A stretch of DNA of 64,000 bases from Sphingobium chlorophenolicum (GTDB lineage: Bacteria > Pseudomonadota > Alphaproteobacteria > Sphingomonadales > Sphingomonadaceae). The first letter of the stretch is position 1. Every line of letters begins with the position of its first letter. Below, one piece after another: positions 1 to 7,392 of the stretch. A program made the translations under genes and the position numbers. Where the stretch lies: the NCBI RefSeq assembly GCF_000722875.1, contig NZ_JFHR01000012.1:1-64000 (forward strand). Reading direction: 5' to 3'. The notes below the pieces were generated by a model. That model was not told where the DNA came from. It did not search any database and saw nothing but the letters and a program-made list of their open reading frames with translations.

Positions 1-96
1 GTCGAGACCCACGAAAACTGGCTCGAAGCCAACCGCTATCTCAACATGAACGACCTTAAGGAGATGAAGAAAGCCGATCTACGTCAAGCCGCCTAG
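1..96 (+). CDS. C-terminal fragment of an unidentified protein (5' end outside window)
   Basis: The first 31 codons read open in frame 1 and stop at TAG 94-96. The tail is charged and helical-looking (ending KKADLRQAA) and carries no motif I can place. A mobile-element protein is possible, because about 55 bp downstream lies a TTCAATTTGACCCC-like stretch of a type often seen near insertion-sequence ends, but that is a guess. The upstream part of the gene would be needed to identify it. Confidence 0.4.
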   Translation, partial: VETHENWLEANRYLNMNDLKEMKKADLRQAA

Positions 97-296
97 CCAG
101 CATGCCCGCCGCTATTTGCAGAACTTGACGCACACAACCTCAGCTTTGGTTCAATTTGACCCCAAGTTCTACGGGAACTGCCAACTGCCTGGCGACTGGA
201 GATACCAGCGCTGGGGTCGCGAGGTGGACAGGCCCCTACCGTAGAACTGAGCAAGAGCGGCCGGTTATGGTTACCGGCGAAATAGGGGTGAAAGAC

Positions 297-497
297 ATGA
301 CTTTTTTCAAGAACCTGTGGAATGATCAGAGCGGCGCTTCCGCTGCTGAGTATGCGCTGATCCTGGCGATCGTGGGCACGGGTATTGCCATCGCTGCGTG
401 GAACCTTGGCGATGCCGTGAGCGGTGCGATGAACAATGCTAAGGATTGTATCGCTAGCGGTAGCGGCGCACAGGCCGTCGGCGATCTTGATTGCTGA
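297..497 (+). CDS. flp: Flp family type IVb pilin, major subunit of the Tad pilus
   Basis: Prepilin of 66 residues. The leader (MTFFKNLWNDQSG, 13 residues) ends in Gly and is followed by ASAAEYALIL, with Glu at +5 and Tyr at +6, the class IVb/Flp signature cleaved by the CpaA peptidase at the end of this operon. The mature subunit would have 53 residues: a hydrophobic helix (about 7-24) and a short C-terminal part. Mature Cys38 and the final residue Cys53 form a pair that most Flp pilins I know lack. The frame stays open upstream to 156, but ATG 297 is chosen because the leader starts there and AGGGGTG (283-289) is a suitable ribosome site. A GCCGGT/ACCGGC inverted repeat (260-278) precedes it. 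As first gene of the locus it is probably the most highly expressed. Confidence 0.92.
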   Translation: MTFFKNLWNDQSGASAAEYALILAIVGTGIAIAAWNLGDAVSGAMNNAKDCIASGSGAQAVGDLDC

Positions 498-507
498 TAC
501 TTTGATT

Positions 508-547
508 CTGCAAGAGTTGAAATAGAGAGCTATTTCAACTCTTGCAG
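508..547 (+). terminator. Perfect 18-bp hairpin between pilin gene and cpaB
   Basis: Arms 508-525 and 530-547 are exact reverse complements (CTGCAAGAGTTGAAATAG on the left) around a four-base AGAG loop. No uridine run follows directly, so it may act as a partial terminator or as a 3' stabiliser of the pilin mRNA, letting pilin be made in excess over the assembly proteins. The structure is seen; the role is inferred. Confidence 0.7.
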
Positions 548-575
548 CTACTTTGCAATTCCGGGGGGAGTTGTC

Positions 576-1505
576 GTGGGGCAGCGCAGATCTCTTATAG
601 TCCTTGGCCTCGCAATATTGCTGGGCCTTGCGGCCGTTTTCATCGCCAACTCCTATCTGAGCCGTGCTGAAAAGGCGCCGGCAGCGGAAGGCGGAATGGC
701 GAAGGTCGTCGTGGCGACCGTCTCTCTGCCCTTCGGATCGGCGGTCACAGCCGAGAAAATCCGCGTAGTTGACTGGCCCGCCAATTCGGTGCCGCCCGGT
801 GCTTTCCGCGATCCCATCCAACTGACGTCGCTCGGCAAGGGCCGCGTGGTGCTCCGGCAGATCGAACCGGGCGAACCGATCCTGGCCTCCAAGCTTTCCG
901 GAGAAGGGGGGCGCGCCACCATGTCGGCGGTGCTTGCCCCGGAAATGCGCGCCGTCGCCGTCCGCGTCAGCGATGTGGCCGCCGCGGGCGGCTTTGTGCT
1001 TCCGGGCGATACGGTCGACGTCTTCGTCACGCGCACGTTTCAGGACCCGATGGGCGGCGCCAGCCAGCAGATCACCGACGTGCTGCTGCAAGGCACCCGC
1101 GTGATCGCCATCGACCAGAACGCTAACGACACTTCGAAAGACCCGGCCGTCGGCAAGACCGCCACGCTAGAGGTCAATCAGGTCGACGCGCAGAAGCTGG
1201 TACTGGCCCAGCAGGTGGGGCAACTCACCCTGGTCCTGCGCAACCTGACCGACAAGCCCAATCCGGCGGTGCAGACCGTGGGGATAGAGGATCTGCGCGA
1301 CGGCGCCTATGTCGGCGGATATGCCGGACCCCGCGCTCGCGTCGCTGACATGGCCTATCTTCCGCCGCGCCCCACGTCCGCCTTCCGTCCGGCACGCCGT
1401 GCCGTGCCAAAGAACATGAATGCCCTGCCATCAACCGCATCGGTCGAGATCGTGCGCGGCACAACCGGCACCAGCTATGAGGTGAAGCGTTATGGTTCCC
1501 GCTAA
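576..1505 (+). CDS. cpaB: Flp pilus assembly protein CpaB (RcpC)
   Basis: Inner-membrane-anchored periplasmic component of the Tad machine, thought to work with the CpaC secretin. The 309-residue product has the family's usual size: one N-terminal membrane segment (about 7-25), a SAF-like domain (about 45-110, region VVVATVSLPFGSAVTAEKI), then the CpaB/RcpC domain to about 235, and a Pro/Ala/Arg-rich tail. The GTG at 576 is taken as start because GGGGGGAG (563-570) lies 5 nt upstream; a TTG at 571 is out of frame. The last 14 bp overlap cpaC, which suggests translational coupling. It is separated from the pilin gene by the 508-547 hairpin. Confidence 0.92.
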   Translation: MGQRRSLIVLGLAILLGLAAVFIANSYLSRAEKAPAAEGGMAKVVVATVSLPFGSAVTAEKIRVVDWPANSVPPGAFRDPIQLTSLGKGRVVLRQIEPGEPILASKLSGEGGRATMSAVLAPEMRAVAVRVSDVAAAGGFVLPGDTVDVFVTRTFQDPMGGASQQITDVLLQGTRVIAIDQNANDTSKDPAVGKTATLEVNQVDAQKLVLAQQVGQLTLVLRNLTDKPNPAVQTVGIEDLRDGAYVGGYAGPRARVADMAYLPPRPTSAFRPARRAVPKNMNALPSTASVEIVRGTTGTSYEVKRYGSR

Positions 1506-2997
1506 GTCCTTGCCGATGCTGGCGTCCCTGCTGGCGCTGGGCGCCGGGGCGTCGCTGCTGCCGATGCAGGCGCAGGCCCAGATCGCCTCCCTCAACCTCA
1601 GCAACGCCAATCATGCCGGTCAACTCGACGTGCCGCTCAACAAGAGCCAGGTGCTGACGGTCGACCGGCCCTTTGCCAAGGCGCTGGTCGGCAATGCGGA
1701 AATCGCCGATGTCCTGCCCATGACCAACCGCTCGGTCTATGTGCTGGGCAAGAAGATGGGCACGACCAGCCTGACCCTCTATGACAGCCGCAACATGATG
1801 ATCGCGGTGGTTGACGTGGCGGTCGGGCCGGACGTCGTGACGCTGAAGCGGCAATTGTCGGACCTGCTGCCGGGCCAGCCCATCGGCGCGCGCATCTCCA
1901 ATGACTCGGTGGTGCTGACAGGCACCGTGTCCAGCGCGGCGGCGGTCGATCGGGCGGTGCAGATCGCCAAGACCTATGCCGGGGACAAGGTCGTCAACAT
2001 GATGTCGGTGGGCGCGGCGCAGCAGGTGATGCTGGAGGTGCGCTTCTCCGAAATGTCGCGCGGCGCGGCCAAGCAGTTCGGCATCAACACCGCCTTCCTG
2101 TCCGACAGCGGCAAGGTGGTGGGCGGCATCGGCAATGCGGCGCAATCCTCCGCCATCCTGTCCGACACCAATGGGCGGCCTATCGTCGACTTGGGTAAGA
2201 TACTCGACAGCTTCGGCATCGGCGCGGCCAATTATTCGATAGGCAGCCTCAACCTCACCACCGCGCTCGACGCGCTGGAACGCAAGGGCGTGGTGACCAC
2301 GCTTGCGGAGCCGACGCTGATCGCACTTTCGGGCGAAACGGCGTCCTTCCTGGCGGGCGGCGAATTTCCTATTCCGGTGGCACAGAGCAACAGTGGCGGC
2401 AGCAGCGGCGGCAATGGCGGCAACGCCATCACCATCGAATTCAAGCCGTTCGGCGTCAGCCTGGGCTTCACGCCCACGGTGCTGGATGATGGCATCATCA
2501 ACCTGGTCGTGGAGCCGGAGGTCAGTTCCATCGATCCTTCGGCATCGGTGACGGTCAACGGTCTCACCATTCCCGGTCTTCAGACGCGGCGGGCCAGCAC
2601 CACGCTGGAACTGCGCGATGGGCAGTCCTTTGCCTTGGCGGGCCTGCTGCGCAAGGATTTCCAGGATACGGTGCGGCAGTTCCCGATTTTGGGTTCCATC
2701 CCGATCATCGGCGCGCTGTTCCGGTCGAGCGGTTTCCAGAAGAGCGAGAGCGAACTGGTCATCATCGTGACTCCGCGTCTGGTGAAGCCGATGCGGGCGG
2801 AGGATGTCGTTTTGCCCACCGACCGGGTGAAGCCGCCCCATGAGTTGGACCTGTTTCTGATGGGGCGGACTGACAAGGCGGTGGGCATCAACCCGCTCGA
2901 TCCCAACGCGATGCCGCCCGAAGCGCCGAAAAAAGCGCCCGCGCCGGCGAAGGAAGCGCCCGCTTCGGGCAAGGCGCCCAGCGGATATGAATTGTGA
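1492..2997 (+). CDS. cpaC: Tad pilus outer-membrane secretin CpaC (RcpA)
   Basis: Forms the outer-membrane ring through which the Flp pilus leaves. A signal peptide is visible (cleavage near MQAQAQ, about residue 30). Then follow an N-terminal secretin domain (about 45-110, region LTVDRPFAKALVGNAEIADV), a BON-like domain (about 115-170) and the secretin core (about 240-430), which includes AEPTLIALSGETASFLAGGE and a Gly/Ser-rich stretch (NSGGSSGGNGGN). The Ala/Pro/Lys-rich C-terminal tail (about 470-495) is low complexity. Length of 501 residues fits CpaC proteins. The ATG at 1492 lies inside the end of cpaB, and the gene is followed closely by a small lipoprotein gene. Confidence 0.93.
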   Translation: MVPAKSLPMLASLLALGAGASLLPMQAQAQIASLNLSNANHAGQLDVPLNKSQVLTVDRPFAKALVGNAEIADVLPMTNRSVYVLGKKMGTTSLTLYDSRNMMIAVVDVAVGPDVVTLKRQLSDLLPGQPIGARISNDSVVLTGTVSSAAAVDRAVQIAKTYAGDKVVNMMSVGAAQQVMLEVRFSEMSRGAAKQFGINTAFLSDSGKVVGGIGNAAQSSAILSDTNGRPIVDLGKILDSFGIGAANYSIGSLNLTTALDALERKGVVTTLAEPTLIALSGETASFLAGGEFPIPVAQSNSGGSSGGNGGNAITIEFKPFGVSLGFTPTVLDDGIINLVVEPEVSSIDPSASVTVNGLTIPGLQTRRASTTLELRDGQSFALAGLLRKDFQDTVRQFPILGSIPIIGALFRSSGFQKSESELVIIVTPRLVKPMRAEDVVLPTDRVKPPHELDLFLMGRTDKAVGINPLDPNAMPPEAPKKAPAPAKEAPASGKAPSGYEL

Positions 2998-3011
2998 GCA
3001 GGAGGCTGACC

Positions 3012-3281
3012 ATGCGCGTGGCTTATCTTGGAAGCGCCCTGCTGCTGCCGCTGCTGGCGGGTTGCACGGCGAACGACCCGACCTTTGGCGGTGCGGTGCG
3101 CAGCAATTACGCGATGCAGGTGATCAATCCCGATCCGCATTATGAGGGTACGCTGGTAGAGGGCGGCAATGGCGAGACCTCCGCAGCGGCCGTGGAGCGC
3201 TATCGCACCGATAAGGTGAAGAAGCCCCAGACGATGCATACCACCAGCGGCGCCAGCGGCGGTGGCGGCGGTGCGAACTGA
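3012..3281 (+). CDS. Small lipoprotein in the CpaD position of the Tad operon
   Basis: An 89-residue product with a lipoprotein signal ending LLAGC (lipid-attachment Cys about residue 17). The mature part contains SNYAMQVINPDPHY, a charged middle and a Gly-rich end. It occupies the place where CpaD, a lipoprotein of about 200 residues, usually follows the secretin, but it is far shorter and I see no CpaD domain. It could be a reduced pilotin for CpaC or a separate sphingomonad Tad lipoprotein. ATG 3012 is preferred over an in-frame GTG at 2994 because AGGAGG (3000-3005) sits 6 nt upstream. Confidence 0.75.
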   Translation: MRVAYLGSALLLPLLAGCTANDPTFGGAVRSNYAMQVINPDPHYEGTLVEGGNGETSAAAVERYRTDKVKKPQTMHTTSGASGGGGGAN

Positions 3282-3303
3282 TTGAGGGAGAAGGAGTGAC
3301 TTC

Positions 3304-4935
3304 ATGTCCGGCGCACGAAAAGGACTGTTGCAGTCGACCGGAGGCGCAGTTGCGCCTACGGTCGCGCTGTCGCTTTTCGGGCTGATTGCGGCGGGCGGGA
3401 TCGCTTTTGATTATGCGCGGATGGCGGGCCTGGATACCGAACTGCAAAACGCAGCGGATCAGGCAGCATTGGCGGCGGCAAGCCAACTCGACGGGACGAG
3501 TACGGCGATCACGCGAGCCACCAGCGCCGCGCAGTCTTTGATCGTCAACCAGACGCGTTTTGCCAATGACGGCAATGCTTCGGGATTGTCGGTCACCGTG
3601 CCTACCCTGACATTTTATTCCAGCTACGATCAGGATGCCGATACCGGCACGGTTACGACCAGCGCCACCGCCGCGAAATTTGTGCAGGTGTCGGTGGGAA
3701 CTCGAGAGGCGGTCTACGCCCTGACGCCGGTTGTTCAGCTTTTTCGGTCAGGTAATTTGAACGCGTTTGCGACGGCTGGATTGGGTTCGGCGATTTGCAA
3801 AGTGCCGCCTCTGATGTTGTGCATTCCGTCGGAAACCTTTCCTTCCTCTGCTGACATAGGGGATGGACTGCGTTTGCAGCCTGGTCCGCAGACAGGGGCC
3901 TGGGTGCCGGGTGATTATGGCTATCTGGATTTCGGAAACGGCGCGAGTGGGCTTGCCACCAACCTGGGCGCGAACAACCAGGCCGCCAACTGCATGGATA
4001 ATTCCGGCGGATTGCAGACGGAGCCTGGCAATAAGGCAAGCGTCACGGAAGCGCTGAATACAAGATTCGATCTTGATGCAGGCAAGAAATATAGTTGCTC
4101 CACCAGCACAGGGGATTACTGTCCGGCAGAGAATGTCGGCAAGGATTTCGCGCGGAAGGAAGAGGTCGAGTTCAAAAATGTGGATCCGGCGCTACCCCCT
4201 GCAAATCCAGGTTGTGGAGCGACCAATGGAAACGGAGCCAACGGCCCTAAAGTTACCATTTCTGATTTCGAACAATATCCGAACGCAAAGGGATTTACGC
4301 GGGACACTTGTCATATAGACGGCAGTTGTACGAGCAACTTCGGCAACGGTACATGGGATGTTGCTGGATATTTTGCCGCCAACCATCCGGCCGATGCGGT
4401 TCCCAGCGGTGCAGCGGCGAGCCGCTACAACGTCTATAAATGGGAATTGGAACAAAAATCGCTGCGTCTTCCGACCCGTCTGATCAGTTCGACATCGGCC
4501 CAGAGCAGCAATGGCGGGGGAGGTGGCGGCAGTAACGGCGGCGGCGGCAGCAATGGCGGCGGCGGCGGTGGCAGCAACGGCGGTGGCGGTGGTAGTGGCG
4601 GCGGGGGAAGTGCCAACGTAACATATACCTACACCAACTATTGCGCCTATCCCCAACCCGTAAACGCAACGGCCGTCGCGGCCAGCGCTACGCAGAAGGA
4701 CCGACGTATCCTGACTATCGCCGCTGTGGATTGCACGGGCTTGAACGGCAGGAGTTCGGTCAAGGTCAAGAAATGGGTGGATGTTTTGCTCGTCGAACCG
4801 TCTGTCACCAGAACGTCGCCCTATTCGACTGGAAAGGAACAAATCTACGTTGAGGTGATCGGCGAAGCCACCAAGCCAGGGGGAGCCAATGCATTTCAAT
4901 ATTATGGCCGAAATCGGCCTTATCTACTGAAATGA
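3304..4935 (+). CDS. TadG-like Flp pilus assembly protein with Gly/Ser/Asn linker
   Basis: Envelope protein with one N-terminal membrane helix (about 13-35) followed by LQNAADQAALAAASQL, the typical TadG N-terminal region. The 543-residue product has a long exported part rich in cysteines (CKVPPLMLC, YSC...DYC, DTC...SC), which fits periplasmic disulfides. I see no von Willebrand A domain, which longer TadG proteins carry. Residues about 401-437 are an almost pure Ser/Asn/Gly tract (nt 4504-4614). AAGGAG (3291-3296) sets the start. The stop overlaps the next start by 4 bp (ATGA). Base composition is visibly less GC-rich than in cpaC or cpaF. Confidence 0.85.
   Translation: MSGARKGLLQSTGGAVAPTVALSLFGLIAAGGIAFDYARMAGLDTELQNAADQAALAAASQLDGTSTAITRATSAAQSLIVNQTRFANDGNASGLSVTVPTLTFYSSYDQDADTGTVTTSATAAKFVQVSVGTREAVYALTPVVQLFRSGNLNAFATAGLGSAICKVPPLMLCIPSETFPSSADIGDGLRLQPGPQTGAWVPGDYGYLDFGNGASGLATNLGANNQAANCMDNSGGLQTEPGNKASVTEALNTRFDLDAGKKYSCSTSTGDYCPAENVGKDFARKEEVEFKNVDPALPPANPGCGATNGNGANGPKVTISDFEQYPNAKGFTRDTCHIDGSCTSNFGNGTWDVAGYFAANHPADAVPSGAAASRYNVYKWELEQKSLRLPTRLISSTSAQSSNGGGGGGSNGGGGSNGGGGGGSNGGGGGSGGGGSANVTYTYTNYCAYPQPVNATAVAASATQKDRRILTIAAVDCTGLNGRSSVKVKKWVDVLLVEPSVTRTSPYSTGKEQIYVEVIGEATKPGGANAFQYYGRNRPYLLK
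4504..4614 (+). repeat. GGC/AGC/AAC triplet-repeat tract coding a Ser-Asn-Gly linker
   Basis: About 110 bp of imperfect GGC, AGC and AAC triplets inside the tadG-like gene, coding SNGGGGG-type units. Because the units are triplets, gain or loss would mostly change linker length without shifting the frame, although short G runs are present. Confidence 0.8.
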
Positions 4936-5495
4936 GGCGGCGGGTGAAATCTTTGTGGACGGATCGTTCCGGCAGCGCCGCTGTGGAGATGGCTCTCGTC
5001 TCTCCACTGCTCATTGTCTTGATGTTCGGCAGTTTTGAACTCGGCAACTATTTCATGAGCGAACATGCGGTTGCCAAGGCCGTACGGGATGGCGCGCGTT
5101 ATGCCAGTCGGCTGCCGATATCGACCTATAGCTGTCCAAGTGGCGGGGCCGATGGTTCGGCCGGCAGTTTTGCAACCGGCACCACAGCCCAGCAAAGTCA
5201 GATCAGGAACATCACGCGCACCGGCAGCATTGACGGCTCCGCCACGCCCCGGCTCTCCTATTGGAGCGCGGCGCAGGAATCTGCCGGTCTGCCTACGGGA
5301 AGCCCGATCACTTTGACCATCACATGCAGGTTGGCCAGTAATTTCTCAGGCGCATTATCGGGCATGCCGGGCAATATTCCCGTCATCACGGTGGCAGCGA
5401 ATGTTCGTTATCCCTCGGTGTTGACGCAAGTCGGGTTTGCCAGCGCCAACCTGCGCTTGAATTCGCAATCCCAAGCGCCGGTTATGGGGCTATGA
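4932..5495 (+). CDS. tadE: TadE-like minor pilin
   Basis: Minor pseudopilin of the Tad system, 187 residues. The N-terminal RSGSAAVEMALVSPLLIVLM matches the TadE domain: short basic stretch, small residues, Glu at the pilin +5-like position, then a hydrophobic helix (about 15-38). The exported part has two cysteines (TYSC and TITC), a possible disulfide. It overlaps the tadG-like gene and the next gene by 4 bp each (ATGA), so three minor-pilin genes are translationally coupled. Confidence 0.88.
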   Translation: MRRRVKSLWTDRSGSAAVEMALVSPLLIVLMFGSFELGNYFMSEHAVAKAVRDGARYASRLPISTYSCPSGGADGSAGSFATGTTAQQSQIRNITRTGSIDGSATPRLSYWSAAQESAGLPTGSPITLTITCRLASNFSGALSGMPGNIPVITVAANVRYPSVLTQVGFASANLRLNSQSQAPVMGL

Positions 5496-6160
5496 AGAGC
5501 TTGCGTGTCCTTTTCAACGATCGGCGCGCCAGTTCCGCAGCCGAATTCGCTTTGGTGCTGCCTTTGCTGTTGATCTTCCTGATCGGGATCATCGATGTTG
5601 GACGGCTGTTGTGGACAATAAACCGCGTGGAAAAGGCAACGCAGATGGGGGTGCGTTATGCCATCGTGACCACCCCTGTTCCAGCAAAGCTCAGCAATCT
5701 ATCGGCGTCGAAGGTTTCCGGGGTAGGGCTGACGGATTCAAGCGGCAAAGTACTGACCAGCGGCGATTCCCTTGATCAATATGATATGGGAAAGTTTACT
5801 TACAGTATAGCGAGCAATGACAGTGAAACTGCTGCCCCAACATGCCAGTTCACGGCCCCGGCCACTAACTGCAACTTTCTAGGCAGCATTTCCACCACCT
5901 CTTTCGATGCGATTTACAATTGGATGAAGAATTTCCTTCCGGAATTGAAACGCAAAAATATCGAAATAAGCTATTCCAATTCAGGATTGGGTTATGCGGG
6001 CGATCCTACAGGGCGGGATTTTTATCCCGTGGTTACGGTATCTGTGAAAAATCTCGCTTTTCAGCCGCGCAGCTTGGCTGTGTTTGGAACCAGCTTTACT
6101 CTTCGAACCATCAGCGCCGCTCTCACCATGGAAGACGGCCAGGGCTCGGCATCAAATTGA
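5492..6160 (+). CDS. TadE/TadF-like minor pilin
   Basis: Second TadE-family pseudopilin, 222 residues. The segment RRASSAAEFALVLPLLLIFL (about 11-30) is the conserved N-terminal helix with the invariant Glu, followed by a periplasmic domain with two nearby cysteines (APTCQF and NCNF). Its place between tadE and cpaE fits TadF, but sequence alone does not separate TadE from TadF here. It starts within the ATGA overlap with tadE. Like tadG and tadE it is more AT-rich than the ATPase genes downstream. Confidence 0.85.
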   Translation: MKSLRVLFNDRRASSAAEFALVLPLLLIFLIGIIDVGRLLWTINRVEKATQMGVRYAIVTTPVPAKLSNLSASKVSGVGLTDSSGKVLTSGDSLDQYDMGKFTYSIASNDSETAAPTCQFTAPATNCNFLGSISTTSFDAIYNWMKNFLPELKRKNIEISYSNSGLGYAGDPTGRDFYPVVTVSVKNLAFQPRSLAVFGTSFTLRTISAALTMEDGQGSASN

Positions 6161-6171
6161 GGGACAAGATA

Positions 6172-7392
6172 GTGGGCATCGTGACGAACGCAGCGGAACC
6201 CGCCGAAAGCTGGACCCTCAATATCGGGGATGAGGGGCTTCACCTGATCCTCTCCGAGCAGGAGGTGCAAGCGTCCGACATATTGGGCGATCGCCTGACC
6301 GGCCAGGCGCTGACCCTGTCCATGCTGGCCGCCAGCGCGCCGGTGCCGCCTCAACTGATTGCCGAAGCCAAGGCGATCATCGTGGAGGTGCAGCCCGGCA
6401 ACGAAGCATCCATGGCGCGGCTCGCCGGGTTGCGCGCCGCCAATCCGAAGCTGATGCTGGTCGCGGCGGTGCGCGATGCGCAGATCGCGGTCGTGCGCGC
6501 CTTGCTGCGCAGCGGGATCAACGACGTCATCGAATTGCCGCTGCGCGCTCATGACCTGGCGGCGATATTGGACGATCTGAAGAGCCGCATCGCCGCGACC
6601 CGCCAGGACGACGTCAGGACGGGCCAGATCGTCTCGATCATCAAGAGCGTCGGCGGCGTCGGCGCGACCACCATCGCGACGCAGGCCGCCAGCCTGCACG
6701 CCCGTTCCGCGAAACAGCAGGGTGCCGAAATCTGCCTGTTCGACCTGGATATACAGTTCGGCAATGCGGGCACCTTCCTGGGCATTTCCTCGCCGCTGAC
6801 GCTGGCGGACCTGCTGAATGGGGGCAATCGCGTCGACGGCGAATTGTTGCGCACCGTTACCGTGGAAACCTCCACCGGCCTGCGGCTGGTGACCGCTCCG
6901 GCGGAGATCATGCCGATCGAGGCGGTGAACGCCGACCAGATATTCCGCATCGTCGAACTGGCGCAGCGCAATTTCGATACGGTCTATCTGGACCTGCCGG
7001 GCAACTGGACCAACTGGTCGATGTCGCTGGTGGCGCGTTCGCAGGTCGTGTTCCTGGTGTGTGAACTGACCATCGCCAGCCTGCGGCAGGCGCGGCGGCA
7101 GATTTCGCTGCTGCGCGACCAGGACATTGATCCTTCGCGCATCCATGTCATCGCCAATCGCGTCGAGAAGAAATTCTTCCGCGCCATCGGCCTGGAGGAT
7201 GCGGCGGCCGCGCTGGATCATCCGGTGAAGCTGAGCATCGCCAATGACTTCCCGCTGGTCAGTTCCGCGCTCGACCAGGGCGTGTTGATCCAGGAACTGA
7301 AGGCGCGCAGCCGCATCTGCAAGGATTTGCAGGACGTTGTCGATTGTTGCGTACAGACGGCCGAGGCCGAACGTCAGGCGGAGAAGGGCTGA
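6172..7392 (+). CDS. cpaE: Tad pilus assembly ATPase CpaE (TadZ)
   Basis: MinD/ParA-like protein that localises the Tad machine to the pole or membrane. Start taken as GTG 6172, with GAGGGA (6159-6164) upstream, giving 406 residues; the frame is open further upstream but there overlaps the minor-pilin gene. The N-terminal 140 residues resemble a receiver-like domain. A deviant Walker A motif KSVGGVGATT begins at about K158 and is followed by FDLDIQFGNAGTFL, the CpaE hallmark, and YLDLPGNW. It overlaps cpaF by one base (TGATG). Confidence 0.92.
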   Translation: MGIVTNAAEPAESWTLNIGDEGLHLILSEQEVQASDILGDRLTGQALTLSMLAASAPVPPQLIAEAKAIIVEVQPGNEASMARLAGLRAANPKLMLVAAVRDAQIAVVRALLRSGINDVIELPLRAHDLAAILDDLKSRIAATRQDDVRTGQIVSIIKSVGGVGATTIATQAASLHARSAKQQGAEICLFDLDIQFGNAGTFLGISSPLTLADLLNGGNRVDGELLRTVTVETSTGLRLVTAPAEIMPIEAVNADQIFRIVELAQRNFDTVYLDLPGNWTNWSMSLVARSQVVFLVCELTIASLRQARRQISLLRDQDIDPSRIHVIANRVEKKFFRAIGLEDAAAALDHPVKLSIANDFPLVSSALDQGVLIQELKARSRICKDLQDVVDCCVQTAEAERQAEKG

